Of a DNA stretch of 64,000 nucleotides, positions 53,012-61,903 are shown in pieces. The notes beneath the pieces are model-generated. The model did not search any database. It worked only from the letters and a program-made list of their open reading frames with translations, and was not told where the DNA came from. The DNA comes from JAAYJG01 sp964450305 (GTDB lineage: Bacteria; Bacillota; Clostridia; DSM-8532). The stretch is taken from NCBI GenBank assembly GCA_964450305.1, contig CAYVFB010000009.1, positions 3,874 through 67,873 of the forward strand, in the 5' to 3' direction. Made by a program: the position numbers and the translations under genes. Every line of letters starts with the position of its first letter. Position 1 is the stretch's first letter.

Positions 53012-53862
53012 AAACAGGTAAGATTAAACGCAGAAGTGTTGCCAACACCATCATCTATATTGTTTTAACAATACTGTCGGTGATATGGATATTGCCAATC
53101 ATATGGCTTCTGATCACATCTTTTCGGGCAGAACCGGGTGCATGGACGCCTTATATATTTCCAAAGGAATATACCTTCAGCAACTATACCAGGCTTTTTA
53201 CACAGACCGAACTGTTCAACTATCCTCGATGGTTTATGAACACCTTCGTCGTAGCCATATTCAGCTGTATCATCACCACTGTTTTGAACCTGATGACCAG
53301 CTATACACTCAGCCGTCTACGCTTTAAAGCCAGAAAAGCATTAATGAATATCGGACTGATCCTGGGTATGTTCCCGGGCTTTATGTCCATGATCGCCATC
53401 TATTTTCTTCTCAAAGCCATGGGGTTGGCTCAATCCCTTGTCTCTCTCGTTTTAATTTATTCAGGTGGTGCGGGGCTGAGCTATTACATCGCCAAAGGCT
53501 TTTTTGATACGATACCCAAATCCCTGGACGAAGCCGCAACCATCGACGGAGCCTCCCAAAACATGGTCTTTTGGAAGATCATCCTTCCGTTGTCCAGACC
53601 CATTGTCATTTATACGGTTTTAATGGCGTTTATGGCTCCGTGGCTCGATTTCATTTTTGTCAGTGTCATCATGAAGGATAATTATAACAACTATACCATT
53701 GCCCTTGGGCTATGGCAAATGCTGACAAAGGAAAACATCTATCAATACTTCACACAATTCTGCGCTGGTGCTGTGTTAATATCCATCCCCATTACACTGC
53801 TTTTCATTAAAATGCAGAAATACTATGTGGAGGGTGTTACAGCCGGTGGAGTTAAAGGGTAG
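53008..53862 (+). CDS. malG: Maltodextrin ABC transporter permease, MalG-like
   Basis: A 284-aa protein with six TM segments. The EAA loop IPKSLDEAATIDGASQNMVFWKIILPLSRP matches MalG, and the C-terminus ends KYYVEGVTAGGVKG, the near-invariant MalG tail. It overlaps the malF-like gene by 4 bp and is 3 bp upstream of the alpha-amylase gene, so all are translationally linked. Confidence 0.95.
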   Translation: MKTGKIKRRSVANTIIYIVLTILSVIWILPIIWLLITSFRAEPGAWTPYIFPKEYTFSNYTRLFTQTELFNYPRWFMNTFVVAIFSCIITTVLNLMTSYTLSRLRFKARKALMNIGLILGMFPGFMSMIAIYFLLKAMGLAQSLVSLVLIYSGGAGLSYYIAKGFFDTIPKSLDEAATIDGASQNMVFWKIILPLSRPIVIYTVLMAFMAPWLDFIFVSVIMKDNYNNYTIALGLWQMLTKENIYQYFTQFCAGAVLISIPITLLFIKMQKYYVEGVTAGGVKG

Positions 53863-53865
53863 AGT

Positions 53866-55395
53866 ATGAAAGCACGCTTAAGCATTATCATCATTTGTAC
53901 AGCGATTCTTTTTAATTCCTGCTCGGATAAGGGCACTGCGAAGCAATCAGACAACTATCGCAATTACTATGAAATATTTGTGCGCAGTTTTTACGACTCG
54001 GATGGGGATGGTATTGGCGATTTAAAAGGGGTAACCAGTAAACTTGACTATATCAGTAAGGATCTTGGTGCAGACGGTATATGGCTGATGCCCATTATGC
54101 CCTCCCCATCCTATCACAAATATAATGTCACCAATTATTACGCGATTGATCCCCAATACGGCACCATGGACGACTTTGACGAGTTGATGCAGGAAACGGA
54201 CAAACGGGATATTAAGGTGATTATTGACCTGGTGGTGAACCACACCTCCGACATGATGCCGTGGTTTAGAAAAGCGGTGGAAGGCCTGTGGGATGAGGAA
54301 GAAAACGAATACACCCGCTACTACAATTTTACCACCGAGTATTCGGGAAGCGGATATACAAAAATTACGGCTCAATATTACTATGAGGCGCGGTTTTCAC
54401 CCGATATGCCCGACTTGAATCTGGATAATGAGGCCGTTCGTTCAGAAATTTTGAATATCGCAAAATTCTGGATAGATCGTGGTGTGGATGGCTTCAGGCT
54501 TGACGCTGTAACCAGCTATTACACCGGAAATGACACAAAAAACACCGAGTTCATGAAATGGCTGAATGACAGCGTCAAGGCATACAAGCCTGATGCGTAT
54601 TTTGTAGGGGAAGCCTGGACCACCGCTTCAAGCATTGCCGACTATTATTCAAGCGGCATTGACAGCTTTTTCAACTTTCCCTTTTCCCAGGTTGATGGTA
54701 CGATTGTAAAGAACCTGAACGCGCAGAATGGTAAGATTCTGGTTGAACAGATTTATAAATGGAAAGATACCATCAAAAATTCTAACAGCGAGGCGATTGA
54801 TGCACCCTTCCTGTCAAACCATGATAATGCCCGCAGTGCTGGCTTTCTCATGAGAAATATGAATAAGAAGAAAATGGCAGCCTCCATTTATTTGCTGATG
54901 CCCGGAAACCCATTTATCTATTACGGTGAGGAAATCGGCATGACCGGTTCCGGTAATGACCCAAACAAGCGGCTTCCCATGCTTTGGTCAACCACAGAGC
55001 TTGTTGGCATTCCATATAATCCCCCGGGTGCAACCCAGTCCATCAGTGATCTGGACGGCGTAGATGTACAAATGGAGGATAAGAATTCCCTGTTAAATTT
55101 CTATAAAGAAATTCTTACGATAAAAAAGCGTTTTCCCGGGATTGCTCGGGGTGAAATGACCCGACTGGATACTCAGAACCCCGAAATATGCGCTTACACC
55201 ATGACATGGGACAACCGGACGGTTTTAGTGATGCATAATCTGAGTGAGTGCGAGCTTAGCGAGGATCTGGAAACGCTTCATCCTGGCAAAGTAAAAATCA
55301 GAAGCAGCTTGTTGTGCGATCCAGACAATTCCGCTGCTCGTATTGAAAAAGGGTTATTAACATTACCGCCCTGTTCAACGACGATATTGCAATAG
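53866..55395 (+). CDS. Lipoprotein alpha-amylase, GH13
   Basis: A 509-aa protein with a lipoprotein-like signal (MKARLSIIIICTAILFNSCSD; Cys at about 19). The (beta/alpha)8 GH13 motifs are DLVVNHTS, GVDGFRLDAV with nucleophile Asp213, FVGEAW with acid/base Glu249, and FLSNHDNARS with Asp320. The N-terminal FYDSDGDGIGDLKGVTSKLDYI carries a calcium-site-like DxDxDG sequence, as in alpha-glucosidase/maltogenic subfamilies. It acts on starch or glycogen at the membrane exterior and feeds the transporter encoded immediately upstream. Placement within the permease operon is notable. Confidence 0.93.
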   Translation: MKARLSIIIICTAILFNSCSDKGTAKQSDNYRNYYEIFVRSFYDSDGDGIGDLKGVTSKLDYISKDLGADGIWLMPIMPSPSYHKYNVTNYYAIDPQYGTMDDFDELMQETDKRDIKVIIDLVVNHTSDMMPWFRKAVEGLWDEEENEYTRYYNFTTEYSGSGYTKITAQYYYEARFSPDMPDLNLDNEAVRSEILNIAKFWIDRGVDGFRLDAVTSYYTGNDTKNTEFMKWLNDSVKAYKPDAYFVGEAWTTASSIADYYSSGIDSFFNFPFSQVDGTIVKNLNAQNGKILVEQIYKWKDTIKNSNSEAIDAPFLSNHDNARSAGFLMRNMNKKKMAASIYLLMPGNPFIYYGEEIGMTGSGNDPNKRLPMLWSTTELVGIPYNPPGATQSISDLDGVDVQMEDKNSLLNFYKEILTIKKRFPGIARGEMTRLDTQNPEICAYTMTWDNRTVLVMHNLSECELSEDLETLHPGKVKIRSSLLCDPDNSAARIEKGLLTLPPCSTTILQ

Positions 55396-55531
55396 CATCT
55401 TGCTGTTTGAAAAGAATTTGATGGTTAGCGACAATATTGTTGGGCTATTTGGTTGTGGGCGGAGTTTACTATAGAAGTTTCGGCGGTTAAGTGTAACAGT
55501 ATATATTATCAGCAATAAAGGCAGGTTATTT

Positions 55532-57016
55532 ATGAAACAGAACAAACGCGCAAGTGGTATTCTGCTACCGGTTTTCAGTTTACCATCCAATTATGGCATA
55601 GGCACTTTCGGTAAAGAAGCATACAATTTTGTAGACAGCCTGAAAAATGCAAAGCAAAAATATTGGCAGATACTCCCCCTGTGTCCTACAGGTTTTGGAG
55701 ATTCTCCGTACCAGTCTTTTTCGACCTTTGCCGGCAATCCCTATTTCATTGATCTGGACCTGTTGATAAGCGAGGGGCTGTTAACAAGGGAAGATTGTGA
55801 AGAGGTCGATTTTGGTGATCATAACAATCGGATTGATTACGAAAAGCTTCGCTTAGGAAGATACCCGCTTTTAAGAAAGGCTTTTGTAAATTCAAAGCAC
55901 CACCACCAGAAAGATTATATCGCATTTAAAAAGAAAAATGCTTCATGGTTGGACAATTATTGCCTCTACATGGCCGTAAAAAGCCGTTTTAATGATGTGT
56001 CGTGGTTGGAATGGGATGACGATATTAAGTTCCGACGTCCTGACGCAATAAAACGATACAGTGAACAGATGAGCGATGAAATCGAGTTTCATACCTTTCT
56101 GCAATTCTACTTTGCAAAGCAGTGGAACGCATTAAAAGAATACGCCAATAAAAAAGGAATTAAGCTCATCGGTGATATACCCATCTATGTTGCCATGGAT
56201 AGTGCTGATGTTTGGGCGGACCCATCGCTGTTTCTGCTTGATGAGAACTTAAACCCCATCAGTGTCGCCGGTGTTCCTCCCGATTATTTTTCGAAAACCG
56301 GTCAGCTTTGGGGAAATCCGCTCTATCATTGGGAAAGGCATGCGAAGGATAACTACAGCTGGTGGATCAAAAGAATAGCCTACGCCGCAAAGCTGTATGA
56401 TACCATAAGAATCGACCATTTTAAGGGCTTTGATGGCTTCTGGGCGGTACCCTACGCTGAAAAAACCGCCGTGAACGGCCAATGGTGCAAGGGCCCGGGG
56501 ATTAATCTATTCAGGCAGGTTGAGAAGCAGCTGGGGTATGTTGACATTATTGCAGAGGATCTGGGCATTCAGACCGAAAGCCTTCATGCGCTTTTAAGGG
56601 AAACCCGTTATCCGGGAATGAAAGTGATTCAGTTTGGTTTTGATAACGGTCATGACAGCGATAACCTGCCCCATCATTACCTGCAAAGAAGTGTGGCTTA
56701 TACGGGAACTCATGATAATGCCACTTTGCTGGAATGGTATAAAGGGCTGTCAAGAAAGGATAAGAGCTCTCTGCGGCGATATTGTCGTGTGGACGGCAGA
56801 AATCCTGTCTACGATATCATCCTTACAGTTGTTCAAAGTGTTGCGGACCTTGTTATCGTGCCCATCCAGGATTATCTTGTCCTTGGTGCAGAAGCGAGAA
56901 TCAATATTCCTTCCACGGTGGGTGATAACTGGAAATGGCGATTGACAAAGGGTCAGTTCAAAAAGTCCGTACAAAAGCAGATTGCAAAGATGACCGACAC
57001 CTATTTCCGCTCATGA
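55532..57016 (+). CDS. malQ: 4-alpha-glucanotransferase (amylomaltase), GH77
   Basis: A 494-aa protein; AAAGGCAGG precedes ATG at 55532. Motifs are GILLPVFSLPSNYGIGTFG, QILPLCPTGFGDSPYQSFSTFAGNPYFIDL, the nucleophile segment YDTIRIDHFKGFDGFW, IIAEDLGIQ with the acid/base Glu, and YTGTHDNATLLEWY. It disproportionates imported maltooligosaccharides, producing glucose and longer chains for the phosphorylase. It is separated by 136 bp from the amylase gene, with no clear terminator. Confidence 0.96.
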   Translation: MKQNKRASGILLPVFSLPSNYGIGTFGKEAYNFVDSLKNAKQKYWQILPLCPTGFGDSPYQSFSTFAGNPYFIDLDLLISEGLLTREDCEEVDFGDHNNRIDYEKLRLGRYPLLRKAFVNSKHHHQKDYIAFKKKNASWLDNYCLYMAVKSRFNDVSWLEWDDDIKFRRPDAIKRYSEQMSDEIEFHTFLQFYFAKQWNALKEYANKKGIKLIGDIPIYVAMDSADVWADPSLFLLDENLNPISVAGVPPDYFSKTGQLWGNPLYHWERHAKDNYSWWIKRIAYAAKLYDTIRIDHFKGFDGFWAVPYAEKTAVNGQWCKGPGINLFRQVEKQLGYVDIIAEDLGIQTESLHALLRETRYPGMKVIQFGFDNGHDSDNLPHHYLQRSVAYTGTHDNATLLEWYKGLSRKDKSSLRRYCRVDGRNPVYDIILTVVQSVADLVIVPIQDYLVLGAEARINIPSTVGDNWKWRLTKGQFKKSVQKQIAKMTDTYFRS

Positions 57017-57023
57017 AAGAGCA

Positions 57024-57055
57024 AAGAACCCCGAACTGATAGCAGTGGGGTTCTT
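57024..57055 (+). terminator. Hairpin between malQ and glgP
   Basis: AAGAACCCC (57024-57032) pairs perfectly with GGGGTTCTT (57047-57055) around a 14-nt loop. CGAAATTTG follows instead of a T-run, so it is more likely an mRNA-stability or attenuating stem than a full terminator. Confidence 0.5.
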
Positions 57056-57087
57056 CGAAATTTGAAAAAAGAAAGGGTTTGATTTAT

Positions 57088-59439
57088 ATGGATATCCGGG
57101 AACTACTGAAAACAGCTGAAAACATTTTGAAAAGTCAATTTTTTACAAACCTTGAGAATGCAACGGGTACACAGTTGAATTATGCGATATCACGGGCTGC
57201 TGTGACACATATATGGCCTCAGTGGCAGGACAATGTACATAAAAACAATAACTGGAAGCAGGCTTATTACATATCTGCTGAATTTTTAATGGGCAGGGCT
57301 TTTTACAATAATTTGCATTCCCTGGGTATTTTGGAGGAAATGAAAGCTTTACTGCTATCGAAGGGTGTAGATCTCAACAGCTTGGAAGAGGTCGAGGACG
57401 ATGCGCTTGGTAACGGCGGCTTGGGCCGTCTTGCAGCCTGTTTCCTGGACAGTGCCGCGACGCACGATTTGCCCGTAAGCGGTTATGGCATCCGTTATAA
57501 GTACGGTCTATTCAAGCAGACATTTGAAAACGGTTTTCAGGTGGAGACCAAGGACGATTGGCAGCAATACGGAGACCCCTGGTCAGTTCGCCGGGAAGAT
57601 GATAAAGTAACCGTCGCTTTTGGAGACAGTAAAGTTTATGCAGTGCCCTATGACATGCCCATTATCGGCTTTGAGACAAAGACCGTCAATACGCTGAGGC
57701 TATGGCAAAGCGAGCCCATCGAGGATTTCAGCTTTGTTGATTTCAACGAACAAAACTATGAAAAGGCAGTGAAAGAAAAGAATGAAGCCGACAATCTTTG
57801 CATGGTTCTTTACCCGAATGACGATAAAAACAAAGGGAAAATTTTGCGTCTGAAGCAGCAATATTTGATGTCCAGCGCTTCTGTCCAGGATTGTGTTCGC
57901 AGGTTTGTGAAAAAGCATGGCACCGAGTTTGAGAAATTTCCTCAATACAATGCAATTCAGCTGAATGATACCCATCCTACCGTTGCCATTCCTGAGCTGA
58001 TACGCATTCTGACCGAAGATTATGAACTCTCTTTTGAATCCGCTTTTTCAATCGCACAGGCTACCTTTGCATATACCAACCATACTATCATGGCAGAGGC
58101 ATTGGAAAAATGGAGTGTGAGGCTGTTTAAGAAAGTATTGCCTGAGGTTTATCCTGTCGTTGTTCAGATGAATCACCGGTTAAAGAAGGAGCTTGGCAAG
58201 AAAGGTTTTAGTAAAGAGGAAATATCAACCTTTAAAATCATTGATGGTGGTATGATTCATATGGCGCGGCTGGCCATTTATGCCACCTTCACGACGAACG
58301 GTGTTGCCAGAATTCATACGGACATTTTAAAGAATGATGCATTGAAAAATTGGTATTCAGTTTACCCCGACAGGTTTCAGAATAAAACCAATGGCATTAC
58401 ACAGCGGCGCTGGCTGGGTATCTGCAACCCACAGCTTTGCAGTTATTTGTGCAGCCTGGGCATCAATGGTTTTGAAAAAAATCTTGAAAACCTGCAGGCC
58501 CTCAACAGCTTTAAGGATGACAGTGCTGTGCTGTCAGCCCTGAATAAGATAAAGAGCAATAATAAGCAGGTATTGTCCGACTATATTTATAAAAAGGAGA
58601 ATGTCCGGATTGATCCGACCTTTATCTTTGATATTCAAATCAAGAGGCTTCACGAGTATAAACGTCAGTTGATGAATGCATTCTCCATACTGGCCATATA
58701 CTATGGCATTAAAGACGGCACTATCAAGGATTTCACCCCAACGGCCTATATTTTCGGGGCGAAAGCAGCACCAGGCTATTATCGTGCAAAGGGTATAATC
58801 AAATACATCAATGAGATCGCCAAATTGGTAAATCAGGATCCGGATACAAAAGACAAGCTCTATGTGCATTTTGTTACAAACTATAATGTGACTTATGCAG
58901 AGAAGCTGATTCCTGCCGCAGATATTTCCGAGCAGATTTCGACGGCGGGGACCGAGGCTTCAGGCACCTCCAACATGAAGTTCATGCTGAACGGTGCTGT
59001 CACGCTTGGAACCTTTGATGGAGCGAACGTTGAAATAGTTGAGAGGGCAGGCCTTGAGAACAATTATATCTTTGGGGCAAAGGTTGAGGATATCGAGAAG
59101 TTGAAGGGCAGCTATAGCCCGAAGAAAATATACAAAAGCAACCCGGTTATTAAAAAGGTTCTGGACACTTTAATCGACGGCACTTTTTCTGATGATGGTA
59201 CCGGCATGTTTCAAGAACTGTATGATTCCATACTCGAAGGTGCCAGCTGGCATAAACCCGATCACTATTATATTCTGCTTGATTTGCCGGGCTATATCGA
59301 GGCGAAATTGAAAGTGAATAAAGACTATCATGACCGGGAGGAATTCGCCAGGAAATGCCTTGTGAATATTTCAAACAGCGGATACTTTTCCAGTGACAGA
59401 ACCATCAAGGAATACGCCCGGGATATCTGGAAAATATAA
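57088..59439 (+). CDS. glgP: Glycogen/maltodextrin phosphorylase (GT35)
   Basis: The start is ATG at 57088 (MDIRELLKTAENI), as AGGG is ten bases upstream; a TTG nine bases before is too close to it. The 783-aa protein shows AYYISAEFLMGRAFYNNL, EVEDDALGNGGLGRLAACFLDS, NDTHPTVAIPELIRIL and the PLP site EASGTSNMKFMLNG with Lys631. It releases glucose-1-phosphate from alpha-1,4-glucans. As the last gene of the regulon it completes intracellular use of imported dextrins. Convergent with the next acetyltransferase gene (55 bp apart), with no obvious terminator between. Confidence 0.96.
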   Translation: MDIRELLKTAENILKSQFFTNLENATGTQLNYAISRAAVTHIWPQWQDNVHKNNNWKQAYYISAEFLMGRAFYNNLHSLGILEEMKALLLSKGVDLNSLEEVEDDALGNGGLGRLAACFLDSAATHDLPVSGYGIRYKYGLFKQTFENGFQVETKDDWQQYGDPWSVRREDDKVTVAFGDSKVYAVPYDMPIIGFETKTVNTLRLWQSEPIEDFSFVDFNEQNYEKAVKEKNEADNLCMVLYPNDDKNKGKILRLKQQYLMSSASVQDCVRRFVKKHGTEFEKFPQYNAIQLNDTHPTVAIPELIRILTEDYELSFESAFSIAQATFAYTNHTIMAEALEKWSVRLFKKVLPEVYPVVVQMNHRLKKELGKKGFSKEEISTFKIIDGGMIHMARLAIYATFTTNGVARIHTDILKNDALKNWYSVYPDRFQNKTNGITQRRWLGICNPQLCSYLCSLGINGFEKNLENLQALNSFKDDSAVLSALNKIKSNNKQVLSDYIYKKENVRIDPTFIFDIQIKRLHEYKRQLMNAFSILAIYYGIKDGTIKDFTPTAYIFGAKAAPGYYRAKGIIKYINEIAKLVNQDPDTKDKLYVHFVTNYNVTYAEKLIPAADISEQISTAGTEASGTSNMKFMLNGAVTLGTFDGANVEIVERAGLENNYIFGAKVEDIEKLKGSYSPKKIYKSNPVIKKVLDTLIDGTFSDDGTGMFQELYDSILEGASWHKPDHYYILLDLPGYIEAKLKVNKDYHDREEFARKCLVNISNSGYFSSDRTIKEYARDIWKI

Positions 59440-59493
59440 GCACCAGAGGTACCAGAGGAGATATCTTCCGTTGGCCCATCGGGAGAACGAATG

Positions 59494-60087
59494 TCATTTC
59501 TCTGTCTGGCGTGTCAAACTTCCGTCCACCTCACATGCGTCCCCCTGACACGTTTGTCTCCACTGCTCTCTGGTAAGCTTTGTGAAATGCTCTGTCCTTA
59601 CATCCCCCATCAACGGGCATGGTTTATCCTTTTCTGTATGATGATAAACGAATCCACATTTTTCCTGACAACGCTTTGATTTTTCATTGCCATCATAATA
59701 GCCACACCACATGGCCGAACATCCCAAATCCTCAAAAGCATGTTCCTGCAGTCTGCTTATAGCCTCAGGAATCAAGCCTTGTCCCCAGAAAGGAACTCCT
59801 ATCCAATAACCGATCTCTATTTCATTATCTGCTGCATCCGTGTGTGATTGCATCGGTGGAATAAGACTGATGCTTCCTATTGCCCTGTTATTCTCCTTCA
59901 GGCACACTGCATAGGTTTCCTCTGCAGACAAAACATTCCGAATTATTTCCCGGCTGTTTTCGACGCTGGTATGTATTGGCCAACCGGCAATAGGACCTAC
60001 TTGTGGGTTCTTTGCATATTCATATAGCTCCTTAGCATCCGATTCTTTCCACGGACGAAGTATTAAACGTGCTGTTATAAACTCCAT
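59494..60087 (-). CDS. GNAT-family acetyltransferase (RimJ/RimL type)
   Basis: A 197-aa protein with AAGGAG before the ATG at 60087. It begins MEFITARLILRPWKESDAKELYEYAKNPQVGPIAGW, characteristic of RimJ/RimL-like enzymes. It contains EIGYWIGVPFWGQGLIPEAISRLQEHAFEDLGCSAMWCGYYDGNEKSKRCQEKCGF (acetyl-CoA site and C-terminal fold). The target could be a ribosomal protein N-terminus or a small molecule. It stands alone. Confidence 0.88.
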   Translation of the reverse strand: MEFITARLILRPWKESDAKELYEYAKNPQVGPIAGWPIHTSVENSREIIRNVLSAEETYAVCLKENNRAIGSISLIPPMQSHTDAADNEIEIGYWIGVPFWGQGLIPEAISRLQEHAFEDLGCSAMWCGYYDGNEKSKRCQEKCGFVYHHTEKDKPCPLMGDVRTEHFTKLTREQWRQTCQGDACEVDGSLTRQTEK

Positions 60088-60146
60088 TGTTATATTTCTC
60101 CTTTATCAGCTGATTTTGAATGTGCAGAATAATCGAATCTATTGTC

Positions 60147-60485
60147 TCAGGGTAAATTGTCCATCATGGTATGAAATCCGGCACCCCAGGCATTGATTTC
60201 TTTTAATAACGGGATCAGGGTTCGACCAAATTCAGACAAGGCGTACTCGACACGCACAGGCACTTCGGGATAGACAGTTCTTGTTATCAAGCCGTCTGCT
60301 TCGAGGTTTCGAAGCTGAGCAGTCAAGACCTTTTCTGATACTTCCGGAAATCGTCGGCATAATTCTGTAAATCGAAGCTCCCGTTCAGCAAGATCCCACA
60401 AAATCAAGGCTTTCCATTTTCCACTAATCAAATGAACAGCAAGTTCCATCGGGCAATGATATTTCTTCCCATGATATTCAACCAT
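60147..60485 (-). CDS. HxlR-family transcriptional regulator
   Basis: The start at 60485 (MVEYHGKKYHCPMELAVHLI) has GGGGAAA upstream. The 112-aa winged helix carries the HxlR signature CPMELAVHLISGKWKALILWDLAERELRFTELCRRFPEVSEKVLTAQLRNLEADGLI followed by VEYALSEFGRTLIPLL. The near-N-terminal Cys of this family is the site of aldehyde or disulfide stress sensing. It is divergent from the nitroreductase gene, which it probably regulates. Confidence 0.92.
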   Translation of the reverse strand: MVEYHGKKYHCPMELAVHLISGKWKALILWDLAERELRFTELCRRFPEVSEKVLTAQLRNLEADGLITRTVYPEVPVRVEYALSEFGRTLIPLLKEINAWGAGFHTMMDNLP

Positions 60486-60537
60486 AAAAATGATTTCCCC
60501 TTTCCATTTGGTAAGGAACACACAATAAAGTGCGTTA

Positions 60538-60566
60538 TTGCCAGTGAATTCATATTCGTTTATGAT
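60538..60566 (+). promoter_or_regulatory. Promoter of the nitroreductase gene
   Basis: TTGCCA (60538-60543), 17 bp, TATGAT (60561-60566), 45 bp before the start. The sequence GGTTATAAAG...TAATATTACC downstream of the -10 is an imperfect inverted repeat that could be the HxlR site. Confidence 0.7.
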
Positions 60567-60610
60567 AATGGTTATAAAGTAATATTACCATAATGAAGGA
60601 GTTCACACAT

Positions 60611-61129
60611 ATGAATGCAGTTATTGAGTCCATGATGACAAGAAGAAGTATCCGTAAGTTTACGGATCAAAAAATACCGAAAGAAACAATTGAGCTCCTG
60701 CTCACCGCTTCTATGAATGCGCCGTCTGCCTGTAATCAACAGGTAAGATATTATATTGTCGTCACCAATGAGGAAACGCTTGAAAAGCTTTCACGATTTC
60801 ACAGTGGTGTCAATTTCGTAAAGCATGCACCACTGGCAATAATTATCTGCGGAGAGCCGGCTGCCGCAACGCTTGATTATTATTGGATAGATGATTGTGC
60901 CGCTGCCACACAAAACCTCCTGCTCGCGGCGCACTCCCTTGGGCTTGGTGCTACCTGGACCGGAATCAATCAACAAGATGCGAGCAGCATTGATTTTTTC
61001 CGTCAAAACCTTGATATTGCAAGTGAATATGTTCCCTTTGCCATGGTACCCATCGGTTATCCAGCAGAACAGAGGTCTTCGAAAAATAAGTATAACGAAG
61101 AAAAAATATTATGGAAGCCCAGCCTTTAA
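60611..61129 (+). CDS. Nitroreductase-family FMN enzyme
   Basis: The start at 60611 (MNAVIESMMTRRSIRKF) has AAGGAG nine bases upstream; an ATG six codons earlier is part of that site. The 172-aa protein has the FMN phosphate loop RRSIRKFTDQKIP, MNAPSACNQQVRYYIVV, DYYWIDDCAAATQNLLLAAHSLGLGATWTG and the C-terminal VPIGYPAEQ. It is a small NAD(P)H-dependent nitro/quinone reductase. Its divergent HxlR neighbour suggests induction by electrophiles. A degenerate hydrolase end overlaps its stop on the other strand. Confidence 0.9.
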   Translation: MNAVIESMMTRRSIRKFTDQKIPKETIELLLTASMNAPSACNQQVRYYIVVTNEETLEKLSRFHSGVNFVKHAPLAIIICGEPAAATLDYYWIDDCAAATQNLLLAAHSLGLGATWTGINQQDASSIDFFRQNLDIASEYVPFAMVPIGYPAEQRSSKNKYNEEKILWKPSL

Positions 61130-61269
61130 TGCCATTTCGCAAAAAAAGACCTTAATAATTCAACATATTTCCCGGGATTCGCCAGACTCAGTTCACCATG
61201 ATTCATTACCGGCACGATATGAAGTTCACTATCCTTGATTACTTCGTTCAATCGTTGGGCGATTCTATT
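61126..61269 (-). pseudogene. C-terminal remnant of an alpha/beta-hydrolase
   Basis: On the minus strand, the frame ending in TAA at 61126-61128 reads back as 47 codons, including RLNEVIKDSELHIVPVMNHG then ELSLANPGKYVELLRSFFAKW. This is the last strand-helix region of an alpha/beta hydrolase, with the catalytic His in NHG. A stop codon lies immediately upstream (61270-61272) and no start exists, so the main domain was lost. The overlap with the nitroreductase stop by 4 bp suggests a deletion junction. Confidence 0.65.
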
Positions 61270-61352
61270 TTATCGGATAATATCAAGAAAAACAGATACT
61301 ATCTTTACTATTAGTAATATTAATATTATACCATTAGTTAAAATACGAAAAG

Positions 61353-61433
61353 AGGTTTTCAGCAATCGGTGAATATATCCGAAATCTGAAAACCTAGCCC
61401 GATAGAAATTGGGTATTGTAGTGTAAAAATACC
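61353..61433 (+). other. Cluster of three consecutive hairpins (possible structured RNA)
   Basis: AGGTTTTCAG (61353-61362) pairs with CTGAAAACCT (61386-61395), with an inner CGG/CCG. CCCGAT (61398-61403) pairs with ATTGGG (61408-61413). GGTATT (61412-61417) pairs with AATACC (61428-61433). The second and third share bases and are mutually exclusive. No reading frame lies here. It may be a leader of the small HTH gene or decayed element DNA. Confidence 0.4.
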
Positions 61434-61526
61434 TGATGTAAAATGGATATATAAAGAAGGGTTACCATGCGATGATTTAAATCAATCTTGCCGACTAAAG
61501 TCGATGATCCCATTCACCCATAGAGA

Positions 61527-61838
61527 GTGAACACCGAGCAGGAAAAGCAATGGCGAATATCACTGCTCACAGACGATGAGTATAAAACGTTTGCATGGTT
61601 CCAGAAGGGATATACAGCCCGTTGGGCAGCGGAGACGATGTTTCTTGATCGAAAGACTGCCAAAAAGTATCTTTACCTGTACCACCAGCAAAATAAACAT
61701 GAAGTATCTTTATGTCTACATCTTTGCTGCGGATAAAACCTGTGTTATCACATTTGGCGATCAAGAAAGCACCTTCCTACCCTGGCCACCGACTACGAAA
61801 CCATTTTAAGCAATATCAAATTCAAGGCACAAAAGTGA
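61527..61838 (+). pseudogene. Small HTH-like gene, apparently frameshifted
   Basis: From GTG at 61527 the first 58 residues read MNTEQEKQWRISLLTD, DEYKTFAWFQKGYTARWAAETM and FLDRKTAKKYLYLYHQQ, a plausible helix-turn-helix. A later frame continues VYIFAADKTCVITFGDQEST, and after another shift PTLATDYETILSNIKFKAQK to a TGA at 61836-61838. The three pieces join well as one protein if two small indels are assumed. A composition shift or a sequencing error is an alternative. There is no good ribosome site before the GTG. Function unknown. Confidence 0.45.
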
Positions 61839-61903
61839 CCAGGGAGAAATCCCCCTGCCATTTAAAAGCCTGACAATAAATAAATTATACAGGAGTTGAT
61901 GAT

